This document shows, piece by piece, positions 42,495 through 51,384 of a DNA stretch of 64,000 nucleotides. Source of the DNA: Gracilimonas sp040117685 (lineage in GTDB: Bacteria; Bacteroidota; Rhodothermia; Balneolales; Balneolaceae). The position numbers were made by a program, and so were the translations under genes. Positions within the stretch are counted from its first letter, which is position 1. Every line of letters starts with the position of its first letter. Location: contig NZ_JBEDYP020000011.1 of NCBI RefSeq assembly GCF_040117685.2, forward strand, positions 1-64,000, in the 5' to 3' direction. The notes beneath the pieces are model-generated. The model was given only the letters and a program-made list of their open reading frames with translations. It was not told the DNA's origin and ran no database searches.

Positions 42495-44162
42495 ATGAGT
42501 AAACCCATAATTTTTGCAATTGATGATGACGTACAGGTTTTGCGGGCAGTAACCCGGGACCTCCGGAATAAGTATCGCGGTGATTACCGGATTATGAGTA
42601 CCGACTCATGCAAAGAGGCGTTGGAGTCGTTGCCGGAGCTCAAGAAAAAAGGCGAAACCGTGGCTCTGTTTCTCAGCGATCAGCGTATGCCGGAAATGAT
42701 GGGCGTTGAGTTTCTCGAGAAAGCCAGAAAAACCTACCCCGATGCCAAGCGCGTGTTGCTGACGGCTTATTCCGACATGGAAGCCGCCATTAAAGCCATC
42801 AATGATGTACAGCTGGATTACTATTTACTGAAACCCTGGGATCCCCCCGAAGAGAAACTTTACCCGGTTCTGGATGATCAACTGGATGAATGGCTGGCGA
42901 ACTTCAAACCTGAATTTCGTGGTATTCGCCTGGTTGGCTATCAGTACTCACCAAAATCACATGCTGTCAAAGATTATCTCTCCGGAAACCTGATCCCTTA
43001 CCGATGGTTGGATATTGAAAGCCATGATAAGGCCGAAGCGCTTTTGCAGGATTATGAATTATCGACCGATGACCTGCCGGCGATCTTCTTTGAAGATGGC
43101 AGCCACTTCACCGAACCAACTCCCAAAGAAATTGCCGAAAAATTGGGGAGAAGCCCTACCGCCAATGAAAACATATATGATGTAGCTATTATCGGGGCAG
43201 GTCCTGCGGGGCTTGCCGCCGCTGTGTATGGAGGATCGGAAGGGTTGAAAACATTGCTCATCGAAAAACGGGCACCCGGAGGACAAGCAGGAACCAGTTC
43301 ACGTATCGAAAACTACCTGGGCTTCCCTAAAGGGCTCAGCGGTTCTGACCTTGCCCGAAGAGCCATCACACAGGCTAAACGTTTTGGGGTTGAGTTTCTT
43401 TCGCCACAGGAAGTGGTGGATATCACCCTTACCGATCAATACAAAACCGTAAAAATGGCTGACGGCTCTGAAATCAATGCCAAGGCCGTTGTTGTAACCA
43501 CCGGTGTGAATTACAGGAAGCTGGAAAGCAAAGGAATTTCAGACTTTACCGGAGCCGGCATCTATTACGGTGCAGCCATGACCGAAGCGCATGCATTTAA
43601 AGGCAAACAGGTTTATATCGTTGGGGGAGGAAACTCAGCCGGTCAAGCAGCGATGTATTTATCCACTTTTGCCAAGGATGTAAAGATATTGATTCGGGGT
43701 GAATCCCTCGTTTCCAGCATGTCGTCTTACCTGATTCATCAACTTAACGAAGCGGAGAATATCAAAGTAATGCCGCACACTGAAGTAGAAGAAGCATGCG
43801 GTGAGAATAAACTGCAGAAGCTGGTTCTTCGAAAAAATCAGAACAACTCTTTAGAAGATGTTGAAGCGGATGGCCTCTTTATTTTTATCGGTGCTCGCCC
43901 TTACACCGACTGGATTAAAGCCAATGTAATTAAAAGCGAGCGCGGGTTTATTGAAACCGGCAGAGAATTACAGCGATACGATGACTATAAGAAAACATGG
44001 AAACTGGATAGGCAGCCTTACCTGCTGGAAACCTGCTCACCCGGCATTTTTGCTGCTGGTGACGTCCGCGCCGGAGCCATGAACCGGGTAGCCTCTGCTG
44101 TGGGCGAAGGTTCCATGGCCATCAAATACGTACATGAGTATTTAGCCGATTCCAACACCTGA
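42495..44162 (+). CDS. Response regulator fused to glutaredoxin-like and thioredoxin-reductase-like domains
   Basis: 555 residues with three modules. Residues 4-135 are a receiver domain with Asp10-12, phospho-acceptor Asp62 (FLSDQRMP), Thr90 and Lys113. Residues about 143-215 resemble glutaredoxin, but the CPYC position reads YSPKS, and TDDLPAIFFED forms the cis-Pro loop. Residues 228-550 are a FAD/NAD(P) oxidoreductase of thioredoxin-reductase type: GAGPAGLAA near 234, PGGQAGTSSRIENYLGFP near 261, second dinucleotide motif VGGGNSAGQAA near 376, and FAAGDVRAGAMNR near 519. The TrxR active CxxC is absent; the site reads YYGAAMTEA. A kinase-controlled flavoprotein without thiol chemistry is implied. 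Confidence 0.9.
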   Translation: MSKPIIFAIDDDVQVLRAVTRDLRNKYRGDYRIMSTDSCKEALESLPELKKKGETVALFLSDQRMPEMMGVEFLEKARKTYPDAKRVLLTAYSDMEAAIKAINDVQLDYYLLKPWDPPEEKLYPVLDDQLDEWLANFKPEFRGIRLVGYQYSPKSHAVKDYLSGNLIPYRWLDIESHDKAEALLQDYELSTDDLPAIFFEDGSHFTEPTPKEIAEKLGRSPTANENIYDVAIIGAGPAGLAAAVYGGSEGLKTLLIEKRAPGGQAGTSSRIENYLGFPKGLSGSDLARRAITQAKRFGVEFLSPQEVVDITLTDQYKTVKMADGSEINAKAVVVTTGVNYRKLESKGISDFTGAGIYYGAAMTEAHAFKGKQVYIVGGGNSAGQAAMYLSTFAKDVKILIRGESLVSSMSSYLIHQLNEAENIKVMPHTEVEEACGENKLQKLVLRKNQNNSLEDVEADGLFIFIGARPYTDWIKANVIKSERGFIETGRELQRYDDYKKTWKLDRQPYLLETCSPGIFAAGDVRAGAMNRVASAVGEGSMAIKYVHEYLADSNT

Positions 44163-44321
44163 CCATTCCTTAACAAAAGTTTTACCGCTCTCACTTCTAT
44201 AAATCGTATATTAAGTTTACTGTGTAATTCCCGGTAATAAGGACAGGGAAGCTTCCACCGGCAAAACCGTAAATTTTGCCGTCACCACTTCTAAAAATTT
44301 ATATCATCAAATCCGGAAGGA
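44163..44321 (+). other. Leader region of the endonuclease gene with hairpins
   Basis: A clean hairpin CGGCAAAA / TTTTGCCG (44259-44281, 7-nt loop) lies 40 nt before the ATG. It is preceded by TTCCC / GGGAA (44228-44250) and the palindrome GGAAGCTTCC (44247-44256). The set could form a small folded leader. It does not match a riboswitch that I know. Confidence 0.35.
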
Positions 44322-46319
44322 ATGGCATACCCGACATCCATCATTCAGAAAACAGCATCTTTAATTTTCATATTCACCGTAATTTTTTCTACTTCAGCTT
44401 TTTCTCAAAGTTGTCCGGCTCAGGGCACTGAAATTTTTCCGGAACTTGAGGGACAGGAATTGCTGGATGCTTTGGTTCAGGAATATGGAACTACTGATAA
44501 TATCAGCTACGATGAAGCCCGGGATATCCTCTATTCTGAAATTGATAATAAAAATGATTCTTTGACCACAATTTATACCGGCTATAGAATCTATCTCGAT
44601 CCCAATAACGATCCAAGTACAGATGCCTTTAATAAAGATGTAAACGCCGAGCACAGCTGGCCCCAAAGTAAAGGTGCTTCAACGGAGCCTGCCCGTTCCG
44701 ATATGCACAGTCTTTTTCCGGCCTACTCCCGCGCCAACAGCGCCCGGGGCAACCACCCTTTTTATGAAATTCCGGACCAGGAATCCGATACCTGGTGGCG
44801 ACTGGATCAGGACGTATCCAACCCTGATGGTAATGTCATAGATGAGTACAGTGAATACCGGGATTCTCACCCCAACGCTTCCTATTCGGCCAGCTGGGAG
44901 CCCCGCGAAAGCGTAAAAGGTGATATTGCCCGTGCCGCTTTCTACTTCTATACGATGTACAAAACCCAGGCCGATAATGCCGATCCTATTTTCTTTGAAA
45001 TTCAAAAAGATTTTCTCCGCAACTGGAATTCTGTGGACGCAGTTTCAACCACGGAATATGAGCGGACGTGTGCCATCGCGGATATACAAGGGAATGAAGT
45101 GAACCCATTTGTAATTGACCCATCCCTGGTGGAGCGCGCTTATTTTGAAGGCGAGATCAGCCAGACCAATGTTGAGTTTTCGGCTTCTGTTTTGAACTTC
45201 AGTGAAGGCGATGGTGCCATAGAAATCGAGCTTTCCATCACCAACCCAAATGCAGATACAGCCACTACCGTGGATGTGGTTTATTCAGGGGGAGCCGCAA
45301 CCTCCGGTGAGGACTTCCAGGCTTTTACCAGCCAAAGCGTAACTTTCCCGGCCGGATCTTTAGAACGACAATCGGTTACTCTCACCTTAATTGATGATGA
45401 CATCGAAGAGGGAGACGAAACCATCCTGTTGGGATTAGAGAATATTTCCGGTCCGCAACAAGCGGTTATTGGATCAGCGGGTTCAACAGAAATCACCATA
45501 CGGGATAACGATGGGGAAACACCCTCCGCAGCCTGGATCAACGAAATGCATTATGACAATGACGGTGGTGATCAGGGTGAGTTTGTGGAAATAGCTGTCA
45601 ATGCGGAGTTTGCGGATCTGAGCGATGTCACATTGAGCCTTTATAATGGAAACGGAGGCTCTGTTTATGCTTCTTACTCAGGGAATGATTTTACAGCCGG
45701 AGATACCGAGAACGGAATATCTATTTTTTATGTGGACCTACCGGTGAATGGATTACAAAATGGAAGTCCGGATGGCATGAGCCTTGATATTGGTGGAGAG
45801 TTGATCCAATTCCTTTCCTACGAAGGAACCTTTATTGCGGTTGACGGCCCTGCCCAGGATGTGGAAAGTACCGACATCGGTGTAGAGCAGTCCGGAAATA
45901 GTGCTGTTGGAAGTTCACTTTCTTTGGAAGGTTCCGGTTTTGCGTACAAAGACTTTAGCTGGGAATTCACAGAGAGCAACACCAAAGGCTCGGTTAATAC
46001 CAATCAGACCCTTGAGACTCCAACCTCCAACGAAGACGAAAATCCTGCCATCGCCGATAATTTCAAACTTCATCAGAATTATCCGAACCCATTTAATCCA
46101 ACCACTAATGTCAGCTATGAACTTAAGAATCCGGTAAATGTTACCCTTTCTGTTTATAACGTTCTGGGGCAAAAAGTTGAAACGCTCGTAGACGGAATGA
46201 AAAGTGCCGGTTTACATATGGCCACGTTTGATGCTTCCGGTTTATCCAGCGGAGTGTATTTCTATCAGCTTAGAGCCGGTGAAGTTACCTTCACACAAAA
46301 GATGTTGCTATCTAAATAA
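44322..46319 (+). CDS. Secreted endonuclease I-family protein with Calx-beta, LTD and T9SS sorting domains
   Basis: 665 residues. A signal peptide (cleavage near FSQS) leads to an endonuclease I domain of about residues 30-235 with NAEHSWPQSKG and ARSDMHSLFPAYSRANSARGN, the His-Asn active-site segments of the EndA/Vvn group. A Calx-beta domain (SVLNFSEGDGAIEIEL, DDDIEEGDETILL) spans about 285-390 and a lamin-tail-like domain (INEMHYDNDGGDQGEFVEIA) about 405-560. The last 85 residues are a type IX secretion (Por) sorting domain starting FKLHQNYPNPFNPTT. It is thus exported and anchored to digest extracellular DNA or RNA for nutrients (inferred). The gene ends exactly at a 15-nt direct repeat. 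Confidence 0.92.
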   Translation: MAYPTSIIQKTASLIFIFTVIFSTSAFSQSCPAQGTEIFPELEGQELLDALVQEYGTTDNISYDEARDILYSEIDNKNDSLTTIYTGYRIYLDPNNDPSTDAFNKDVNAEHSWPQSKGASTEPARSDMHSLFPAYSRANSARGNHPFYEIPDQESDTWWRLDQDVSNPDGNVIDEYSEYRDSHPNASYSASWEPRESVKGDIARAAFYFYTMYKTQADNADPIFFEIQKDFLRNWNSVDAVSTTEYERTCAIADIQGNEVNPFVIDPSLVERAYFEGEISQTNVEFSASVLNFSEGDGAIEIELSITNPNADTATTVDVVYSGGAATSGEDFQAFTSQSVTFPAGSLERQSVTLTLIDDDIEEGDETILLGLENISGPQQAVIGSAGSTEITIRDNDGETPSAAWINEMHYDNDGGDQGEFVEIAVNAEFADLSDVTLSLYNGNGGSVYASYSGNDFTAGDTENGISIFYVDLPVNGLQNGSPDGMSLDIGGELIQFLSYEGTFIAVDGPAQDVESTDIGVEQSGNSAVGSSLSLEGSGFAYKDFSWEFTESNTKGSVNTNQTLETPTSNEDENPAIADNFKLHQNYPNPFNPTTNVSYELKNPVNVTLSVYNVLGQKVETLVDGMKSAGLHMATFDASGLSSGVYFYQLRAGEVTFTQKMLLSK

Positions 46320-46562
46320 CATAGCCATTAATGAAAGGGTGTATCAAAAAAGGTGCAGCCCACAATCCGGCAGAAGCAACCTTTCAGCGACCGCAGGTCC
46401 TGAAAGCGTTGCGGGAATGTGGTTGGGTAGATATCGTTATCCTGTTTGGGCGGCGAACGCTCCAAGGTCCCCCGGACGCTTGGAGGTTCTTTATGCTTTT
46501 CATTCTTCACCAAAAGAGAAGCTATATAATTCATGAAAGCATAAATATTGCTATCTAAATAA
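46320..46562. repeat. REPIN-like element with two matched hairpins and a 15-bp flanking direct repeat
   Basis: Two hairpins, 46376-46412 and 46455-46489, share one architecture in opposite orientation: 5- or 4-bp outer stem, 7-bp stem, one bulged base, 4-bp inner stem, 3-nt loop. For example CTTTCAG-C-GACC pairs with GGTC-CTGAAAG in the first and CTCCAAG with CTTGGAG in the second. The sequences differ but pair, so structure is conserved. The direct repeat TTGCTATCTAAATAA at 46305-46319 (the last four codons and stop of the endonuclease gene) recurs at 46548-46562 and could be a target-site duplication. Confidence 0.65.
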
Positions 46563-46603
46563 TCTCTTTTATATTTGAAGAAACGGAAACTCAGGTGATC
46601 GAG

Positions 46604-47209
46604 ATGAAGCACTTAACCATAATCCTGTTCTTTTTGATTCCTGGACAAATCGTTGCCCAGTCTTTTTCACCGGAGATAAATCTGAAAACGGGCATACAAA
46701 GAATTAGCGGCCATTCTTTTAATCCTGATTATGAACAAGATCACACGGTGATGTATGAGATTGAGGCCTTCCACCCTTTTTTCAATTTCGAAAAATCAGA
46801 GCTTAGTGTTGGGCTTACCGGTTCATTACGAAGAGAAGCCGAAAGACTCGACACCTATGCCTGTCTGGATTGCCCCCAATATAATTTTAAAGGACATGCT
46901 ATTGGATCAGCGATAAAGCTGCAAACGGTTGACACTCCCGTGGTTTTAGGTGTGTATTCAGGGCTGTATCTCAATCAAACAGTAATTGAACAAACCCACT
47001 CAGGAATGTTACCTGCTAACATACAGGCGGAGCCTCTGATTACAATCAAAGAAACCTACTTAAATCTTTCTACGGGTTTCAGAGCAAACATTCCGGTTTA
47101 TAAAAACTTCTTTTTTACCGGCGATTTTCGTCTTTACTTTCCTATGGATGATTCGGACTTCAACCAAAGGCGAACGGCGCTTTCAGTCGGACTCAAACTG
47201 AGGTTTTAG
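46604..47209 (+). CDS. Outer-membrane beta-barrel-like protein, unknown function
   Basis: About 201 residues. Signal peptide MKHLTIILFFLIPGQIVAQ, then alternating beta-strand segments (YEIEAFHPFFNF, SELSVGLTGSLRRE, YLNLSTGFRANIPV) ending LSVGLKLRF with a terminal Phe, typical of an outer-membrane barrel. A pair of cysteines sits in ACLDCPQYN. The ATG at 46604 is preferred over GTG 46595 because it begins the signal peptide. The stop overlaps that of the convergent gene at 47206. Confidence 0.75.
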   Translation: MKHLTIILFFLIPGQIVAQSFSPEINLKTGIQRISGHSFNPDYEQDHTVMYEIEAFHPFFNFEKSELSVGLTGSLRREAERLDTYACLDCPQYNFKGHAIGSAIKLQTVDTPVVLGVYSGLYLNQTVIEQTHSGMLPANIQAEPLITIKETYLNLSTGFRANIPVYKNFFFTGDFRLYFPMDDSDFNQRRTALSVGLKLRF

Positions 47210-49050
47210 AAATCAATACCAATTTTATCTTTGATCTTGTCTTTAAGCGAGTCTTCTAATTCTTTCTTACGCTCTTCCAGCTCTTTCTTTTTCTCTTCTA
47301 CAACCTGAAGCTGTTCATCCACCTTCGCCTGTAATTCCTCATATCGTTTACGGAGTTCTGCTTCTTTCTGATTTTTAAACCGCTCCAATTGCTCTTTTTT
47401 ACCCGCTACCTGTTTTTGTACCTCGGCCCTGATTTTCCGCTTGGCGTTTTCCACTTCCTGGCTTACGGTTTGCTTCAAGGCATTCATAAATAAATCATCA
47501 ACATTGGATCGCACCCGTACCCTCAGCGGGCCGTTTACATTATCCACCAATGCAGCTACATCAATTTGATTGGTACTGCCAATCGCATTTCTGATCAAAG
47601 ACTCAACACGATTTTTGGGTTGCCCCGCGGCGGCAAAGTCAAAACTGATATCTCTGGCAATATAATCGATGCGACTGTCGATACGCTTGTCAATGATGTT
47701 CATATCCACATTCAGCTCTCCTTTTCCGGACTTGAGTTCATAAGGCAACAAATCAGAACCGGACAACCTTGCTTTGGATAGCGTAAAACCGGCGTAGTTC
47801 ACCGTAAAGCTCTCGCGCGGTTCCTTATTTAGATAATTAAACTCCCCGTTAATTGTAAGGGTAACTTCATTCTCATCCTCTCCCTTCACATTAAACTTCA
47901 CCGGCTGGCCGGTCTTCTTCTGGCTGCTGCTGATATCGGTTACCGATCCGGAAATGGCGATATCCGAGTTCGTTTTCCCGGAAAGCTCGATGTTTTTAAA
48001 CCAGAATCCGGGATAGTCGTACTTATCTGAAAACTCATAATCCAGCCCTTCGTAGCGGGGAATGTCCTGTACCGAATCCTCTTCGCCCACCAACCGGCTG
48101 CCATATTCCCGGGCAATAGCTACATATTCGAGGTAAGCGGCATAATCACCCAGCAGGTTCTGCCCGAATAAAGCCTTCCCGATATTCTGAACATCCAGAT
48201 CCGGTAATTTGGCTACACTCAGCGCCCGCTGATAATCTTGTCTGATCCAGTTATCAACCTGGCCGAGATCGCTTCGTGTGGTGCCATAATCCTGTTCAAA
48301 CTCCTTCTTCAGGTTTTCAGCACGGGTTTTTAGTGAATCCACCTGTTTTCGAAGTTTTTGCACGTTTTCAATCGCTTCCACCACCTGCTTGGGTTTTTTT
48401 ATTTCTTTCGGGTTGATGGAATCGACCGTACTCTTAAGTTTGGCGACCTCTTCATTCACTTTAGTATTCTTGAAAGTGCTGTCCCATTTGGTGTATTTGC
48501 GTTGAATGCCCTGCCTGAGTGAGTCAATTTTGTCGACAGACTGAATATTGACCTTTGCCATCAGGCTGTCCACATTCAGGTCGTCCCTCACATCTGTAAA
48601 TTTCACCTCGGCATTCTTTTTTGCTTCACCGGTTACCTGACTTACTACACTGTACACAAATCCGGGTTCTTCATTCTTAACTTCTTCGGGAATTTCAAAA
48701 GAGCCATCCGTTTCACGTTCGGTGTCCATTTGAAAGCCTGTCAGCCTCACGTCATCTACAATCACTTTGTTGCGGAGAATAAGTGGCCAGAACTCCATGC
48801 TAAACTCGGTTTCCCCGGTTTCGAAGGTATTTTGCATGGTGTTGTTGGAGTTGGCCACCTGCAAACGGCTCCATTTTATGTGGAGGTCCCATAAGCTGAA
48901 ATCAAAACCATCCAGTTCTACTTTCGCTTCATTCAATATACTTCCCTGGTATTCTATTTGTCCTTCCACCCAATCATCGGTAATGAAATAGGTTGCAGCA
49001 AATCCAATTCCTGCGAGTATTAAAACCGTAATTATTCCGCCTATTCTCAT
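47206..49050 (-). CDS. TIGR03545-family protein (AsmA-like), uncharacterised
   Basis: 614 residues: one N-terminal membrane helix (IITVLILAGIGFAATYFI), then an AsmA-like beta region (ILNEAKVELDGFDFSLWDLHIKWSRLQVANSNN) and long helical coiled coils near residues 195-260. A second beta domain (IELSGKTNSDIAISGSVTD) follows, with a strongly charged coiled coil over the last 90 residues. This plan matches the TIGR03545 family, whose function is unknown; family identity is from memory. The TIGR03546-type gene lies 4 nt upstream in the same operon. AsmA-like proteins act in lipid transport or outer-membrane assembly. Confidence 0.75.
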   Translation of the reverse strand: MRIGGIITVLILAGIGFAATYFITDDWVEGQIEYQGSILNEAKVELDGFDFSLWDLHIKWSRLQVANSNNTMQNTFETGETEFSMEFWPLILRNKVIVDDVRLTGFQMDTERETDGSFEIPEEVKNEEPGFVYSVVSQVTGEAKKNAEVKFTDVRDDLNVDSLMAKVNIQSVDKIDSLRQGIQRKYTKWDSTFKNTKVNEEVAKLKSTVDSINPKEIKKPKQVVEAIENVQKLRKQVDSLKTRAENLKKEFEQDYGTTRSDLGQVDNWIRQDYQRALSVAKLPDLDVQNIGKALFGQNLLGDYAAYLEYVAIAREYGSRLVGEEDSVQDIPRYEGLDYEFSDKYDYPGFWFKNIELSGKTNSDIAISGSVTDISSSQKKTGQPVKFNVKGEDENEVTLTINGEFNYLNKEPRESFTVNYAGFTLSKARLSGSDLLPYELKSGKGELNVDMNIIDKRIDSRIDYIARDISFDFAAAGQPKNRVESLIRNAIGSTNQIDVAALVDNVNGPLRVRVRSNVDDLFMNALKQTVSQEVENAKRKIRAEVQKQVAGKKEQLERFKNQKEAELRKRYEELQAKVDEQLQVVEEKKKELEERKKELEDSLKDKIKDKIGIDF

Positions 49051-49054
49051 TGCC

Positions 49055-49579
49055 TTATCCTCTCACTCTGTTTACGGTTTGATAAATGCTGTAGAACTTA
49101 GTGCCCTTAAAAGCCTGTACAATCTTCCATTTTTGGATTTTGGCGTGAATGTGCTCCCGGTATTGAATCACACCAAACCGGGCTAACGGAAAAGCGGGAA
49201 TACACAATAAAATAGCCGTCACTAAGCTTCCTATAACCACCGTATTGTAGAACTCAGTTAGAGCGATCCATTCATTATTATACAAGGCCGTCCAGGTTTC
49301 CTGCATGTTTTCCAGTTCCAGCAGCCAAACCCCAAAGCTGTGAAAGAGCGGGTCGGCCAGGTATGCTATTCCGCTGAAAATAGTAAAGGACAGAAGAGCC
49401 ATCCCGATATTAACTTTTAATACCAAAATCAGCACTACAATGAACAGGTTGTGCAGTGATGAAAGGGGAGTAAGCCCGATAATCATTCCAAGTATGACAC
49501 CACCTGCTATCTGTGCCGGCGAGGCTTCTGAAGCCAGTGCTTTTAGCAACTTGGCGATGTAACGCATTAACAAGAACAT
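49055..49579 (-). CDS. TIGR03546-family (DUF2062-like) membrane protein
   Basis: 174 residues with three or four hydrophobic helices and the beginning SPAQIAGGVILGMIIGLTP, as in the TIGR03546/DUF2062 group. A companion TIGR03545 gene starts 4 nt downstream, and the two families usually occur together, which supports both calls. Function is unknown. Confidence 0.75.
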   Translation of the reverse strand: MFLLMRYIAKLLKALASEASPAQIAGGVILGMIIGLTPLSSLHNLFIVVLILVLKVNIGMALLSFTIFSGIAYLADPLFHSFGVWLLELENMQETWTALYNNEWIALTEFYNTVVIGSLVTAILLCIPAFPLARFGVIQYREHIHAKIQKWKIVQAFKGTKFYSIYQTVNRVRG

Positions 49580-49781
49580 ATTTGCTCCTTACCTTAAATT
49601 ATTCAAATGCAAAAGTAACTGAATTAACATTTAAAATCTTATTTAGCCCTTAAAGAGAATATTATGTTTGGGCATGAAGTTATAAATATAGTATGTATGC
49701 CTGCCTGCTTACATTGAATATGTTTTCTGAGTAATTATCGTTTATATTTCTGAACATCCTAAGAGATTAATTAATCGCCCT

Positions 49782-51146
49782 ATGTTTAACCGTTCATATT
49801 TACCCATCTCCATCGCTGTTTTCGGTCTGCTTTTTTCAAGCTGTGACCTTTCGCAAACCAAAGACAAGGATAAAAGTGACGCTCCCTTCCCCTGTAAAGA
49901 TGGAATGGCCATGGATTATGCCTGTGATAATGTGGATTTATTTGCGCATGTTTCTGTTTTTGAACTTACCGGACAATCATCCGGTGTATATTTAAATGAT
50001 ATTTGGGGCTGGACCGATCCACAAACCGATAAAGAATATGCCTTGGTTGGTCTTACAAACGGAATGTCTTTTGTGGATATTTCTGATCCGGAAAACCCGA
50101 TAGTTGTAGGCCGTATGCCGGAATCGAACCTGAATGCTAAGTATAAGGCGCTTCCGCTTGATCAATATCCGGCCTGTAATCTCGGGCTTGGAACCACAGC
50201 ACGATCCAAATCTATCTCCCAGGGTTCCTCATGGCGCGATGTGAAAGTGTATGACAATCATGCCTTCGTGGTAAGTGATGCTCAGCCTCATGGAATGCAG
50301 GTGCTGGACCTCACCAAGCTTCGCAACTACGACGGCTCACCCATACTGCTCGAGCATGATGCTTTATACGACCACTTCGGACCTTCTCACAACATTGTTA
50401 TAAATGAACAAACCGGTTTTGCCTATGCAGCCGGAGTTACACAATCCATGATGTGCGGAAGCAGGGACAGCACCGGTTTACATATGATAGATATACGAGA
50501 TCCCAAAAACCCAACGTATTCAGGTTGCTACATCGATACCGAACCCGGCTTTTATCGTGTGGCACCGGGTTATATTCACGACGCCCAGTGCATAATTTAC
50601 AACGGACCTGATTCTGAGCATCAAGGTAAAGAAGTGTGCTTTAACTCTGCCGAAGGTAATGTGGTTATCGCAGATGTTTCTGATAAAGAAAACCCAACCA
50701 CCATTGGTTTTGAACGCCAGGCCGATATGCAGTATTCGCACCAGGGGTGGCTAACGGAAGATCAGTCTTACTTTTTAATGAATGATGAGCTGGATGAGCG
50801 AAACCTCGGTCGCGGCACCAAGACGTATGTATGGGATGTCCGAGACCTGGAAAACCCTGAATTTGTAGGATATTATGAGCACAATACCTTTTCCATTGAT
50901 CACAACCTGTATATAAAAGGAAATTATGCTTACGAAACGAATTATAACTCCGGACTGCAGATTCTTGACTTGTCCGACGTAGAAAATGCCAACCTTGAGC
51001 GGGTTGCCTATTTCGACACCCAACCTGCCACCGATGCCTCCTCTTTTAAGGGCACCTGGAGTAACTACCCTTATTTTGAAAGCGGAATGATCGTTTTGAG
51101 TGATATCGAGACCGGCTTATTTATCGTTCGACCGAATCTGGATTAA
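49782..51146 (+). CDS. Choice-of-anchor B / LVIVD-repeat lipoprotein
   Basis: 454 residues. The lipobox ends at Cys21 (LLFSSC). The mature part is a beta-propeller-like array of LVIVD-type repeats: LVGLTNGMSFVDISDPENP, VVSDAQPHGMQVLDLTKL, STGLHMIDIRDPKNP, VVIADVSDKENP, and NSGLQILDLSDV. It starts with the family segment LFAHVSVFELTG and includes HNIVINEQTGFAYAAG. Function is unknown; it is surface-exposed or periplasmic. A terminator follows at 51171. Confidence 0.88.
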   Translation: MFNRSYLPISIAVFGLLFSSCDLSQTKDKDKSDAPFPCKDGMAMDYACDNVDLFAHVSVFELTGQSSGVYLNDIWGWTDPQTDKEYALVGLTNGMSFVDISDPENPIVVGRMPESNLNAKYKALPLDQYPACNLGLGTTARSKSISQGSSWRDVKVYDNHAFVVSDAQPHGMQVLDLTKLRNYDGSPILLEHDALYDHFGPSHNIVINEQTGFAYAAGVTQSMMCGSRDSTGLHMIDIRDPKNPTYSGCYIDTEPGFYRVAPGYIHDAQCIIYNGPDSEHQGKEVCFNSAEGNVVIADVSDKENPTTIGFERQADMQYSHQGWLTEDQSYFLMNDELDERNLGRGTKTYVWDVRDLENPEFVGYYEHNTFSIDHNLYIKGNYAYETNYNSGLQILDLSDVENANLERVAYFDTQPATDASSFKGTWSNYPYFESGMIVLSDIETGLFIVRPNLD

Positions 51147-51170
51147 CCGTAAATAAAATTTTTCAAGCTG

Positions 51171-51196
51171 AAGCCCGAACTCACCTTCGGGCTTTT
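51171..51196 (+). terminator. Terminator after the LVIVD lipoprotein
   Basis: A 9-bp stem AAGCCCGAA / TTCGGGCTT with a 6-nt loop and a short T run, starting 24 nt after the stop. The rest of the gap to 51384 holds a short palindrome GGCCTAAAAGGCC and no other clear element. Confidence 0.8.
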
Positions 51197-51384
51197 CTAT
51201 ATCTTTGTGGAGCTGTTTCGGTTCCACTCATTCTGCCCCCGGATTGCAGCTATATTAACTGCATGTTACCTAAGTCCCGATTCTTTTGAGATAAGGGGAT
51301 ATTTACGTACATTTAGCACGCTTTTATATATGGCCTAAAAGGCCGCTCTAATCACAATTACAGCGAAAATCTCAGCGCATATTT

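Noticed and set aside
44221..44290. Riboswitch upstream of the nuclease gene (c-di-GMP or cobalamin type)
   Set aside because: ACAGGGAAG appears, but the conserved cores of these riboswitches are missing.
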